NCBI GenBank assembly: GCA_900556705.1
Contig: USPT01000009.1
Coordinates: forward strand, 1-15,050
DNA: 15,050 nucleotides
Source: an uncultured Collinsella sp.
Lineage (GTDB): Bacteria; Actinomycetota; Coriobacteriia; Coriobacteriales; Coriobacteriaceae
Direction: 5' to 3'
The translations under genes and the position numbers were made by a program. The notes below the pieces were generated by a model. The model saw nothing but the letters and a program-made list of their open reading frames with translations, was not told the origin of the DNA and did not search any database. Shown piece by piece: positions 1-7,494 of the stretch. Within the stretch, counting starts at the first letter, position 1, and every line of letters starts with the position of its first letter.

Positions 1-224
1 GACAGATACTAATGTGACGCTTATGCAATCACGTTCGTATAGGTTACGGGGAAATGAGTTCGATTTCAAGCGTGAACTGCGATTTTTTACTCGTGTGGAG
101 ACTTTTTCGTAATCTTATGAACACACGTCTCCGCAACTTGACGATAACCAGCCAGGCAATTGGCTTTGGGGTAAAGTATCCGGAGCCAACGACTCTAGAT
201 CAAATTTACGAGAAAGGTGCCCGC

Positions 225-983
225 GTGCTCAAAGCAGTCGTTTTCGATATGGACGAAACGCTTCTTAGCATCAACCTCAACGCGTTCATCCTTCGCTATT
301 TTAAGGATGTCTCTTCGATGCTCGCGGATATCGGGCGCCGCAGCCGCGGTGGCACGATGGCACGCCTCGGCACCATCCTGGTCGACCTCAACGCCAATCG
401 CCGCAGCGGCACGGACAACCGCACCAATCTTGAGTTTTACCAAGAAGAGGTCGAGCGCCGATGCGGGATCCGCCTCTCCGATCCCCTCATCTACGAGGCG
501 TTTACCTACTATGACCGCGAAGTTCTTCCGTACAAGAACGACGATGTCATTAACGCCCACGCCATGCCGGGCGCACACGCCGCGCTCCAGGCCGTACAGG
601 ACGCAGGGCTGCGTTGTGCGCTCTTTACCAACCCCAGCTTTCCCCAGGGGGCCATCGAGTGCCGCATGGGTTGGGGCGACCTGGCCGACGCTCCCTTTGA
701 GCTCGTCACGCACATGGGAAACACCACCCGCTGCAAGCCCGATGCCACCTACTATCTAGAGCAGCTTCAGGTGATGGGGCTCGAGCCGCACGAGGTCCTT
801 ATGGTGGGCAACGATCCCAAGCGCGACTTCCCGTCCCCCGATTGCGGCATCCAAACCGCCTTTGTGGGCCAAGGCAAGCCCAGCCGAGCCACCTGGCGCG
901 GAACCATGGAAGACTTCGCCCGCGACTTTAACGCCGTAATCGAAGCCTTCTACGAGCACCAAGTAGCCGACGAACTGTCTTAG
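225..983 (+). CDS. HAD-superfamily hydrolase (phosphatase-like)
   Basis: A 252-residue haloacid dehalogenase-fold hydrolase, probably a soluble phosphatase; the substrate cannot be told from the sequence. All four HAD motifs are visible. Motif I is FDMDETL with Asp8 (nucleophile) and Asp10. Motif II is the Thr in LFTNPSFP. Motif III is the Lys in CKPDATYY. Motif IV is VGNDPKRDFP. The helical insert after motif I (about residues 15-105) fits a type I cap. The frame is open back to an ATG at 54, but the GTG at 225 is preferred. It has AAAGGTG five bases upstream, and the protein then begins a few residues before motif I as is usual; the extra 57 residues look unlike HAD sequence. Bases 1-224 show no convincing promoter. 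The gene stands alone and converges on the gene ending at 1221. Family call is firm, specific function unknown. Confidence 0.85.
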   Translation: MLKAVVFDMDETLLSINLNAFILRYFKDVSSMLADIGRRSRGGTMARLGTILVDLNANRRSGTDNRTNLEFYQEEVERRCGIRLSDPLIYEAFTYYDREVLPYKNDDVINAHAMPGAHAALQAVQDAGLRCALFTNPSFPQGAIECRMGWGDLADAPFELVTHMGNTTRCKPDATYYLEQLQVMGLEPHEVLMVGNDPKRDFPSPDCGIQTAFVGQGKPSRATWRGTMEDFARDFNAVIEAFYEHQVADELS

Positions 984-1034
984 CCAATAGAACAACAAAC
1001 AAAGATAACGCCGATGTTTTGGCAACAACAGCGA

Positions 1035-1221
1035 AAGCCCGCCAGAGCGAGCAAGGTGTCTTGAAACAAGGCGGCATTGACCTTCTGGTCATGCCGCCGA
1101 AGTTGAAAGGCAGATTGCCGCTCTGGCGGGCTTGCAGCGTCGGCCAGTCCGCCGTTCGGCAGAACGGCGGAACCTCGGGCGCAGCGTCGACTGGTTACGC
1201 GGTTTGGTAAAACCGCGTAAC
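1035..1221. repeat. Structured intergenic element with three perfect-stem hairpins
   Basis: This fills the gap between two convergent genes. Arm 1035-1049 (AAGCCCGCCAGAGCG) is perfectly complementary to 1119-1133. The pairing continues inward through GCAA/TTGC (1051-1054 with 1115-1118) and TGTCTT/AAGGCA (1057-1062 with 1107-1112), and is capped by a hairpin of 1070-1082 with 1087-1098 around a TTCT loop (one bulged base). A second hairpin pairs TCCGCCGTTC (1148-1157) with 1162-1171. A third pairs GTTACGCGGTTT (1194-1205) with 1210-1221 and touches the stop codon of the minus-strand gene. GCAGCGTCG occurs twice (1134-1142 and 1181-1189). No stem is followed by a T-run on either strand, so these are not standard terminators. 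It could be a dispersed palindromic repeat, a small mobile-element relic or a structured RNA. I do not recognise a named family. Confidence 0.7.
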
Positions 1222-2540
1222 TAACAAACCTGGGTTTTGCCGATCATGATGTTGAGGATCTCGACGTCGGTGTCCTTCATGCCTACGCGGCCTACGTAGC
1301 CCATACTGGCGATTGTCTGCTCAACGGTATCTTGGATCAGGCCCTCGCCGGCGCGGAAGCCGCGACCCTGCATGGCCATATCATGGCCCAGAATCGCCGC
1401 ATCGACGGCAGCCGAGATCTTGGCGGCACAGCTCGCTTTGGCGCCGTCGCACACGATGCCGCCCACGTTACCGAGCGTGTTCGAGACCGTCGCGCCAATC
1501 TGCTCGCGCGTGCCACCGCACAGCCAGGTAATCGCGGCGCCGGCGCCGCACGCGGCGCAAATAGCACCGCAAAACGCCGAGAGCGCACCAATATAGCTCT
1601 TGATATGCACGGCGATAAGATCGGACAGCATCACGGCGCGCACCAGGCGCTCGTGGTCGCAACGCAGGTACTCGGCATACTCCATGACGGGCAATGCGCA
1701 GGTAATGCCCTGATTGCCCGAGCCGCACACAATGGCGACCGGCAGCGCGCAGCCGTTCATGCGGGCGTCGGACCCGGCGGCCGCACGGGCACGGGCACGG
1801 CAGGCGACGTCATCGGCACGAGCACCCAGCAGCGTACGACCCACCTCGGCGCCCCAAGCGTGCGCAAGGCCCTCGGCACTGATTGCGCCATTCAGCTCAA
1901 TCTGACGCTCAACGGCAGCACGGGCGTCCTCAATGTCACCGTCCTCGATAAAGTCGATGATGGTCTCGATCGACATGGGCGTGTCGGCGTTATCTGCCGC
2001 CCGCTCGGCCACGACGCGCTCGGCGCAGGCGGCACACTCCCCCGCCGACTTGCCGCACACCGGAATACCGTCGAGGGTATGGCACGTGACATTGGTGTGG
2101 TGGTCGGTAATCTCGACGACCGCGGTATGGCCCCCGGCCGTGGCAGTCACCTTGATGTAGAGGTTGGGCACACCCTCGACAAGCGATACATCGCAGTAGT
2201 CGGCGTCGGCGAGGAGCTCGGCCACGCGAGCACGGTCTTCATCGTTAACGCTCTCGAGCACCTCGAGCGCGCTTTTGGCGTCGCCGCCCACGGCACCCAG
2301 CACGGCCGCGGCTTCAATACCGTGCATACCGCCCGAGTTGGGCACGGTCACGCTCTTAACGTTCTTGATGATGTTGCCCGAGCAGGCAACATCCATATGA
2401 TCGGGCTCGTAACCGAGCGTCTGGCTCGCCAGCGCTGCTGCATAGGCAACGGCAATGGGCTCGGTGCAGCCGAGTGCACAGACAAGCTCGCGGTTCAAAA
2501 CATCGCAAAACGCGGCATCACGAAGGGAATCGGTAGGCAT
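1221..2540 (-). CDS. UPF0597 / L-cysteine desulfidase-like (serine dehydratase alpha-type) protein
   Basis: A 439-residue protein of the UPF0597 family, which includes E. coli YhaM (CyuA) and the archaeal L-cysteine desulfidase. Characterised members use an iron-sulfur cluster to break L-cysteine into pyruvate, sulfide and ammonia, or act as serine dehydratase-like enzymes. Visible family marks are GCTEP near the N-terminus (Cys25), CSGN at 53-56, CGSGNQG at 272-278, the Cys-rich stretch CAACGAG around 328-334, and GGIVCDGAK at 360-368. Cys25 and the later conserved cysteines are plausible cluster ligands. Length is normal for the family. The start is supported by AGGAG about seven bases upstream of the ATG. 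It is a lone gene, divergent from rpiB. Known members allow anaerobic cysteine catabolism, which would fit a gut anaerobe. Substrate assignment to cysteine rather than serine is inference. Confidence 0.88.
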   Translation of the reverse strand: MPTDSLRDAAFCDVLNRELVCALGCTEPIAVAYAAALASQTLGYEPDHMDVACSGNIIKNVKSVTVPNSGGMHGIEAAAVLGAVGGDAKSALEVLESVNDEDRARVAELLADADYCDVSLVEGVPNLYIKVTATAGGHTAVVEITDHHTNVTCHTLDGIPVCGKSAGECAACAERVVAERAADNADTPMSIETIIDFIEDGDIEDARAAVERQIELNGAISAEGLAHAWGAEVGRTLLGARADDVACRARARAAAGSDARMNGCALPVAIVCGSGNQGITCALPVMEYAEYLRCDHERLVRAVMLSDLIAVHIKSYIGALSAFCGAICAACGAGAAITWLCGGTREQIGATVSNTLGNVGGIVCDGAKASCAAKISAAVDAAILGHDMAMQGRGFRAGEGLIQDTVEQTIASMGYVGRVGMKDTDVEILNIMIGKTQVC

Positions 2541-2693
2541 AGGTATCTCCTGCTTGCATAACGGGCTTGGCTCTCAAAAATAGTTAGCTCCTTTATTTGA
2601 TAACAATGCATCAAAAACTGCAACCATGGTTCCGGCGGACGGCGCTCAAGCACAAACTGACAGCATTCATTCATGAGAAGCCGGTCTTGTTGC

Positions 2694-2780
2694 ATGCTAA
2701 AGCGTTTGACCAAAAAACGCCCGAGCGTTTACGCAAAAGTCGCGCTATCATGCAGTCGAACGCGGTAAAACCTTTAGCAT
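2694..2780. promoter_or_regulatory. Possible rpiB control region with inverted repeats
   Basis: In the 271-base gap between the divergent genes, ATGCTAAAG (2694-2702) is repeated inverted as CTTTAGCAT (2772-2780). Between them, AAACGC-CCGA-GCGTTT (2715-2730) forms a perfect short hairpin. A TTGACC at 2706-2711 and a TATCAT at 2746-2751 resemble -35 and -10 hexamers but are badly spaced for one promoter (34 bases). Closer to the minus-strand gene, TTTGAT and ATCAAA (2596-2601 and 2610-2615) form a further small inverted repeat. The role of these repeats as operators is a guess. Confidence 0.3.
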
Positions 2781-2811
2781 TTGCGCCGCACAGACCAGAG
2801 AGGAACCACTC

Positions 2812-3279
2812 ATGAAGATTGGTATCGGCAACGACCACGCCGCCGTCGAGCTCAAGAACATCATCTCCGAGCACCTGAAGGAGCGCGGCTGCGAGGTCGT
2901 GAACTTTGGCACCGACACCTCCGAGAGCTTTGACTACCCCATCGCCGGCTACAAGGTGGGCAAGGCCGTTGCCAACGGCGACGTCGACCTGGGCATCCTC
3001 ATCTGTGGCACCGGTGTCGGGATTAGCCTGGCTGCCAACAAGGTCGAGGGCGTACGCGCCGTCGTGTGCTCCGAGCCCTTCAGCGCCAAGCTCTCCCGCA
3101 TGCACAACAACACCAACGTGCTCGCCTTTGGTGCCCGTGTCGTGGGCTCCGAGCTCGCTAAGATGATCGTCGACGAGTGGCTCGACGCCGAGTTTGAGGG
3201 CGGCCGTCACGAGCGTCGCGTTAACCTCCTCAACGAGATCGATCACACGCGCGGCCTCAAGGTCGTCGACGAGGCCTAA
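2812..3279 (+). CDS. rpiB: Ribose-5-phosphate isomerase B
   Basis: A 155-residue cytosolic sugar isomerase that interconverts ribulose 5-phosphate and ribose 5-phosphate in the non-oxidative pentose phosphate pathway, feeding nucleotide synthesis. The RpiB/LacAB fold is shown by the N-terminal MKIGIGNDHAA with Asp8 and His9, the CGTGVGIS loop with Cys65 (the proposed catalytic base in RpiB enzymes), and RMHNNTNVLAFGAR with His98 (ring opening). The presence of Cys65 and His98 argues for RpiB rather than galactose-6-phosphate isomerase LacA. Length is typical. GAGAGG lies eight bases upstream of the ATG. It is monocistronic, divergent from the desulfidase-like gene and convergent with ndk, and ends in its own terminator. 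Related enzymes can also act on allose 6-phosphate, which cannot be excluded. Confidence 0.93.
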   Translation: MKIGIGNDHAAVELKNIISEHLKERGCEVVNFGTDTSESFDYPIAGYKVGKAVANGDVDLGILICGTGVGISLAANKVEGVRAVVCSEPFSAKLSRMHNNTNVLAFGARVVGSELAKMIVDEWLDAEFEGGRHERRVNLLNEIDHTRGLKVVDEA

Positions 3280-3306
3280 ACCACTCAGTGCCACAAGCTA
3301 ACAGCA

Positions 3307-3352
3307 GGGGCCCGCTCGGAACTCATGACCGAGCGGACCCCTTCATAGATTT
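3307..3352 (+). terminator. rpiB terminator
   Basis: GGGGCCCGCTCGG (3307-3319) pairs with CCGAGCGGACCCC (3329-3341) with a single mismatch and a nine-base loop. A weak T-rich tail ending in ATTTT follows. It lies 27 bases past the rpiB stop codon. Confidence 0.75.
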
Positions 3353-3353
3353 T

Positions 3354-3392
3354 GGAATAAAAGGGCGCCGCGGATGGAGTTCCGCGGCGCCC
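3354..3392 (-). terminator. ndk terminator
   Basis: GGGCGCCGCGGA (3363-3374) and TCCGCGGCGCCC (3381-3392) form a perfect 12-bp stem with a six-base loop. Read on the minus strand it is followed directly by TTTTATTCC, so it terminates transcription coming from ndk. Confidence 0.82.
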
Positions 3393-3430
3393 AAGCCACA
3401 CGCTAACAGCTTTAAGGAGTCAAAGCTGGT

Positions 3431-3835
3431 TTAGCCAAAGAAGCGCTTGATCTCAATCTCGGCGTTCTCCAGGCAGTCGGAGCCGTGGATCACGTTGGCG
3501 TTGACATCGACGGCAAAGTCGCCGCGGATGGTACCAGGAGCAGCGTCAAGCGGATTAGTAGCGCCCATGAGGGTGCGCATCTTAGCAACAGCGGAGAGAC
3601 CGGAAACGACCATCTTGACGACCGGACCGCTCGTCATAAAGTCGCAGAGACCGCCAAAGAAGGGCTTGTCGGCCAGATGGGCGTAGTGCTCCTCGACGGT
3701 AGCGCGCTCGAGCGTGGTCATCTCCATGCGCTCGATGACAAGGCCGCTGCGCTCAATGCGAGCAACGATCTCGCCGATCTTGCGGTCGCGCACGGCGTCG
3801 GGCTTAATCATGATGAAGGTCTTCTCGATAGCCAT
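3431..3835 (-). CDS. ndk: Nucleoside diphosphate kinase
   Basis: A 134-residue kinase that moves the gamma phosphate from ATP to nucleoside diphosphates through a phosphohistidine, balancing NTP and dNTP pools in the cytosol. Family features seen are FIMIKPDAV (Lys11), PFFGGLCDFMTSGPVV, GATNPLDAAPGTIRGDF (Arg104) and NVIHGSDC with the catalytic His117. Some usually conserved positions differ. The segment that reads LEGENAV in E. coli is VSGLSAV here, the Ser after HGSD is Cys, and the protein stops at RFFG, shorter than the E. coli enzyme. All core catalytic residues are present, so it should be active. The ATG has AAAGG eight bases upstream. It is monocistronic with its own promoter and terminator. 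Confidence 0.95.
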   Translation of the reverse strand: MAIEKTFIMIKPDAVRDRKIGEIVARIERSGLVIERMEMTTLERATVEEHYAHLADKPFFGGLCDFMTSGPVVKMVVSGLSAVAKMRTLMGATNPLDAAPGTIRGDFAVDVNANVIHGSDCLENAEIEIKRFFG

Positions 3836-4131
3836 AAAAGTAGCCTTTCAAGTAGGTTCGCGCGTGCCCAAGTCCCATTCCGGCACCCGCCTGGACTGCA
3901 TCGTAACAGAGTTTTAGCTGCAGTTAAACAAAAAGCTGTTTATTGAAACGTTGCAATTTATTAAAGCGCTCCATATGTGTCACTTCTGTTTCGAAGCCCG
4001 ATTAGAGTACCATCCGACCGCCCATCAACCGCGCCGAACAGAGCAGGCGGTCGGTTGCCGCCCGCGAACGTATCCCCTTCACAACCTGCCCAAAGGTCCT
4101 ACAGAAGTTCTCGACAAGCCCTTCCCCCATA
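3836..4131. other. Gap between ndk and the argH terminator
   Basis: No convincing gene is present; an open frame of about 80 codons starting at a TTG at 3951 lacks a ribosome binding site. Besides the ndk promoter, a second minus-strand candidate is TTGATG (4023-4028) with TCTAAT (4001-4006) at 16-base spacing. CCGACCGCC (4014-4022) and GGCGGTCGG (4046-4054) form a perfect 9-bp inverted repeat across 23 bases that overlaps this candidate. Whether it is an operator or incidental is unknown. Confidence 0.35.
3900..3928 (-). promoter_or_regulatory. Putative ndk promoter
   Basis: On the minus strand TTTAAC (3923-3928) and TACGAT (3900-3905) are separated by 17 bases. Transcription would start about 57 bases upstream of the ndk ATG. 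The -35 match is weak, while the -10 resembles hexamers seen before other genes in this window. Confidence 0.45.
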
Positions 4132-4169
4132 GCAACAAAATACGGGCTCCCACATCAGCAGGCGCCCGT
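4132..4169 (-). terminator. argH terminator
   Basis: ACGGGC (4142-4147) pairs with GCCCGT (4164-4169), with two further G-C pairs inside. On the minus strand the stem is followed by ATTTTGTTGC. It lies about 50 bases past the argH stop. Confidence 0.6.
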
Positions 4170-4220
4170 AAAGCGAAAACGATTTATCAATAAATGGACA
4201 ATACGTCTTCAGCCAAACCT

Positions 4221-5651
4221 CTACTTTGCCCCGTGACCCATCTCGACGACCTTGGTTAGCGATCCAAACACACCTTCGTCGACCACGAGCTGCGCCTCGG
4301 CACGCTGCAGCTGCACGGCAACGGCGGCAGGGGCGGTGCCGCCCTCGGTCGTGCGCGCAGCGACAATCGACGGGATGTCGAGCGCCTCGGTAATGTCGCG
4401 CTCAAAGAGCGGGCTTGCCTCCTGGAACACCTCAAACGGCAGGTCCTCAAGATTGCAGCCGCGCTTCTCGCACATCAGGACCAGATGGCCCACCACGGCA
4501 TGTGCCTCGCGGAACGGCAGACCACGCTTAGCCAGGTAATCGGCAACATCGGTGGCGGCAAGGTGACCCACGCCGCACTCGCGCGCCATGGCATCCTCGT
4601 TGACGGTCCAAGTCGAAATCATACCGGCCATAACCGACAGGCACTGCATGAGCGTATGGGCGGTATCGAGCACGCCCTCCTTGTCCTCCTGCAAGTCCTT
4701 GTTATAAGCAAGCGGCAGGCCCTTCATGGTTACCAGCAGCTGCACCAGGTTGCCGTACACGCGACCGCTCTTGCCGCGGATAAGCTCGGCAAAGTCGGGG
4801 TTCTTCTTCTGCGGCATGATGGACGAGCCGGTGGAGTACGAGTCGGAAAGCGTGATAAAGCCAAATTCGGAGCTCGACCACAGCACGATCTCCTCGGAAA
4901 GACGCGACAGGTGCATCGCCATGACGGATCCGGCGTAATGCAGATCGAGCAGGAAATCACGGTCGGAAACCGCATCGAGCGAGTTGGGAATCACGCCCGC
5001 AAAACCAAGTTCGGCAGCCGTCATCTGGCGATCGAGCGGATAGCTCGTACCGGCAAGCGCGGCAGCACCCAGCGGGCAGTTGTCGGCGGCATCAAAGGCG
5101 GCCTTCAGGCGCGTAAAGTCGCGCGCGAACATCCAGGAATACGCCAGCAGATGATGCGACAGCAGCACGGGCTGAGCGTGCTGCATGTGCGTGTAGCCCG
5201 GCAGAATTACCTTGTCGTACTTCTTAGCCGCATCCACCAGCACATGGCGCAGCTCTAGATTGGCCTCCATGAGCTCCTTGGCCAGCGCCTTGACGCCCAG
5301 GCGCGTGTCGGTCGCTACCTGGTCGTTGCGCGAACGTCCGGTATGCAAGCGCTTGCCAGCCTCGCCGATGCGACGCGTCAGCTCGCTCTCGATGGACATA
5401 TGAATGTCCTCGTCGTTGATGTCGAAGGTGAAGTTGCCGGCATCGATATCCTGTTCGATTCCGGTCAGACCCTCGGCAATCGCCTGCTCGTCCTCGGCAC
5501 TGATGATGCCCTGGGCCGCCAGCATTTTGGCATGCGCCTTAGAGCCGGCGATATCCTGCTTATAGAGATGTTTGTCGACCGGCAGCGACGCGCCAAACTC
5601 CTGCGTGACCTCGGCCACGCCCGCCTCAAAACGACCGCCCCAAAGAGCCAT
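4221..5651 (-). CDS. argH: Argininosuccinate lyase
   Basis: A 476-residue enzyme that splits argininosuccinate into arginine and fumarate, the last step of arginine synthesis; cytosolic and tetrameric in known relatives. It belongs to the fumarase/aspartase superfamily. Visible motifs are HTGRSRNDQVATD (about 103-115), THMQHAQP with His158 (general acid/base region), and the signature GSSIMPQKKNP at 275-285 whose Ser is catalytic. The frame is open 25 codons further upstream to an ATG at 5726, but the start at 5651 is chosen: MALWGGRF is the standard family N-terminus, and AAAGGAG lies eight bases before it. argG is upstream on the same strand with a small ORF and a terminator between, so argH may be read partly through from argG or from a promoter in 5652-5769, where no strong one is seen. 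Confidence 0.96.
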   Translation of the reverse strand: MALWGGRFEAGVAEVTQEFGASLPVDKHLYKQDIAGSKAHAKMLAAQGIISAEDEQAIAEGLTGIEQDIDAGNFTFDINDEDIHMSIESELTRRIGEAGKRLHTGRSRNDQVATDTRLGVKALAKELMEANLELRHVLVDAAKKYDKVILPGYTHMQHAQPVLLSHHLLAYSWMFARDFTRLKAAFDAADNCPLGAAALAGTSYPLDRQMTAAELGFAGVIPNSLDAVSDRDFLLDLHYAGSVMAMHLSRLSEEIVLWSSSEFGFITLSDSYSTGSSIMPQKKNPDFAELIRGKSGRVYGNLVQLLVTMKGLPLAYNKDLQEDKEGVLDTAHTLMQCLSVMAGMISTWTVNEDAMARECGVGHLAATDVADYLAKRGLPFREAHAVVGHLVLMCEKRGCNLEDLPFEVFQEASPLFERDITEALDIPSIVAARTTEGGTAPAAVAVQLQRAEAQLVVDEGVFGSLTKVVEMGHGAK

Positions 5652-5769
5652 GGAACCGTCTCCTTTCTCCAAATACCAAAACAAGCGTCCAAAGCAATGT
5701 GCCCTGTCGCTAAAGCGATTTATCAACCGCTAGTTTTACACACTCCCTGCCGCGCGCGGGGCCATGTGG

Positions 5770-5940
5770 CTAATTTGCAAAGAAGTGACGCACCATGCAC
5801 TTGGCGCCCAACGTCTCCCTCCGGATGTTGCCCTGCGAACCATCGATCCAGGCCTTCAGGCTCATAGGAACGTCCTCGACCCTTACAGCATCGAACTCGG
5901 GCGCGAGGGCAAGCAAAGCATGCGCGATAGCATTGAACAT
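5770..5940 (-). CDS. Possible small hypothetical protein between argG and argH
   Basis: A 56-codon ORF with an ATG preceded by GAGGAGT eight bases upstream, one of the better ribosome binding sites in the window. The product starts MFNAIAHALLALAPEFDAV and ends KCMVRHFFAN. It has a hydrophobic N-terminal third and a basic C-terminus; no domain was recognised. Codon choice resembles the neighbours. It begins about 50 bases downstream of argG's terminator hairpin and ends 118 bases before argH. A TATATATAT run just before the ribosome binding site looks like a -10 but sits too close to it to leave a normal leader. It could be a real small protein, a remnant of a longer gene, or chance. Confidence 0.45.
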   Translation of the reverse strand: MFNAIAHALLALAPEFDAVRVEDVPMSLKAWIDGSQGNIRRETLGAKCMVRHFFAN

Positions 5941-5984
5941 AATGGATACTCCTCATATATATAGGCACAGAGCCGCCAAATTGA

Positions 5985-6020
5985 TAGAAGGAGCCCCGCC
6001 GGACAACCCCGGCGGGGCTC
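5985..6020 (-). terminator. argG terminator
   Basis: GAGCCCCGCCGG (5991-6002) and CCGGCGGGGCTC (6009-6020) form a perfect 12-bp stem with a six-base loop. On the minus strand it is followed by CTTCTATC, a modest pyrimidine tail, so termination may be incomplete. It is 154 bases past the argG stop; the bases between (6021-6173) show no gene. Confidence 0.75.
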
Positions 6021-6173
6021 GGACTCAGCCGCAGACACGGCATCATATATGCGGGCGGAACGTAGGGGCCACCGATGTTAAGAAGTGTCAGCAAGCATAA
6101 CGAAAGGTAGGGACCCCGTGCGCCCGTTATGTATCACGCGGATGGGCCGCGCGGATACCAAGGGAAGGAGGCG

Positions 6174-7400
6174 CTAGGCCTGGGCGGCAGCAGAGCTGGG
6201 GCCCTGGACCTTTGCCCACGTCTTGAGCGACAGCGTATCGATCTCGATAAAGCCGGCGCTGGCCTTCTCGTCAAACGTGGTGTCGCGGTCGTAGGTAGCC
6301 AGACCGTAGTCGTAGAGGCTGAAGGGGCTCTTGCGGCCGACGACATGGCAGTTGCCCTTAAAGAACTTCAGACGGACAGTGCCGGTCACGAACTTTTGCG
6401 TGTCGGCCATAAAGGCATCGAGCGCGTTTTTGAGCGGGCTGTACCACTGGCCGTTGTACACGGCGGTGGCCCAATCCTGCTCGAGCTTGATCTTGGTCTT
6501 GAGCAGGTCGCCCTCGACGCAGATGTCCTCGAGCGCCTTGTGGGCGGTGATGAGCGTCAGGGCGCCGGGAACCTCGTAGCACTCGCGGCTCTTAAGGCCC
6601 ACCAGGCGATCCTCGACCAGATCGAGACGGCCAAAGCCATTGTCGCCGGAGATCTTGTTGAGGGCGATGACGATCTCAGAGAGCTTCATCTTCTTGCCGT
6701 CGACGGCGACGGGCTTGCCGGCCTCAAACTCAATCTCGGTGTAGGTCGGGGTGTCCGGGGTGTCCTCGGGATTCTTGGTCATAACCCAAGCGTCGTCGAG
6801 CGGCTCATTCCAGGGATCCTCCAGGTGACCGCACTCAATGGCACGACCCCACAGGTTGTCGTCGATGGAGTAGGGGTTGTCGTTGGCACCCTCGGGAACC
6901 GGCACGTTGTGGGCGTGGGCATAGGCGACCTCGTCGGGGCGACACTTCAGGTCCCACTCGCGAACCGGGGCGATAACCTTGAGCTCGGGGTCGAGGGCCT
7001 TGACGGCGGCCTCAAAACGGACCTGGTCGTTACCCTTGCCGGTGCAGCCGTGGGCGACGTAGGTCGCGCCAAACTCGTGGGCGACCTCAACAAGCTTCTT
7101 GGCAAGCAGCGGGCGAGACAGGGCGGAGAGCAGCGGATACTTGTTCTCGTACATGGAGTTTGCTGCAATGGCTTTGGTCAGGAACTCATCGGAGAACTCG
7201 TCGCGCAGGTCGAGTACCTGGCAATCGAGAACGCCCAGGTCGAGCGCCTTCTGCTTCTTGGCATCCAGTCCGGTCTCTTCCTGGCCCACGTTGCCGCAGA
7301 CGCAAACGACATCGAGATTCTTCTCGTCCTGGAGCCACTTGACACATACGGATGTATCAAGACCACCGGAATATGCGAGAACGACTTTTTCCTTGCTCAT
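6174..7400 (-). CDS. argG: Argininosuccinate synthase
   Basis: A 408-residue cytosolic enzyme that joins citrulline and aspartate using ATP to make argininosuccinate, the penultimate step of arginine synthesis. The N-type ATP pyrophosphatase P-loop AYSGGLDTS is at 9-17. Further family motifs are GCTGKGNDQVRFE (substrate and ATP site) and YSIDDNLWGRAIE. Length is standard. An upstream in-frame ATG at 7451 exists, but MSKEKVVLAYSGGLDTS matches the family start, and AAAGGA lies seven bases upstream of the ATG at 7400. The next gene in the pathway, argH, follows on the same strand. The 280 bases upstream hold a leader peptide ORF and alternative hairpins that suggest attenuation in response to arginine. 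Confidence 0.97.
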   Translation of the reverse strand: MSKEKVVLAYSGGLDTSVCVKWLQDEKNLDVVCVCGNVGQEETGLDAKKQKALDLGVLDCQVLDLRDEFSDEFLTKAIAANSMYENKYPLLSALSRPLLAKKLVEVAHEFGATYVAHGCTGKGNDQVRFEAAVKALDPELKVIAPVREWDLKCRPDEVAYAHAHNVPVPEGANDNPYSIDDNLWGRAIECGHLEDPWNEPLDDAWVMTKNPEDTPDTPTYTEIEFEAGKPVAVDGKKMKLSEIVIALNKISGDNGFGRLDLVEDRLVGLKSRECYEVPGALTLITAHKALEDICVEGDLLKTKIKLEQDWATAVYNGQWYSPLKNALDAFMADTQKFVTGTVRLKFFKGNCHVVGRKSPFSLYDYGLATYDRDTTFDEKASAGFIEIDTLSLKTWAKVQGPSSAAAQA

Positions 7401-7494
7401 GGCTGTTTCCTTTCGCCCTTGGTAGCTAGTTAGAACATCGGTCAGTTGCAAGTCATTTCAAGGTCATATACCGTGCAATATCAGGTTAAATAGC

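Noticed and set aside
54..224. N-terminal extension of the first HAD protein from the ATG at 54
   Set aside because: The extra 57 residues do not resemble HAD sequence, and a GTG with a good ribosome binding site at 225 places motif I at the normal distance.
1332..2561. Long plus-strand open frame opposite the desulfidase-like gene
   Set aside because: It is low-complexity Ala/Gly/Arg/His-rich, typical of an antisense shadow in GC-rich DNA. The minus-strand frame has clear family motifs.
5723..6094. Minus-strand frame of 123 codons between argG and argH
   Set aside because: It runs through the argG terminator stem and has no ribosome binding site. The 56-codon ORF in another frame of the same strand has a strong site.
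6129..7433. Plus-strand open frame opposite argG
   Set aside because: It is an antisense shadow; argG on the other strand has all catalytic motifs.
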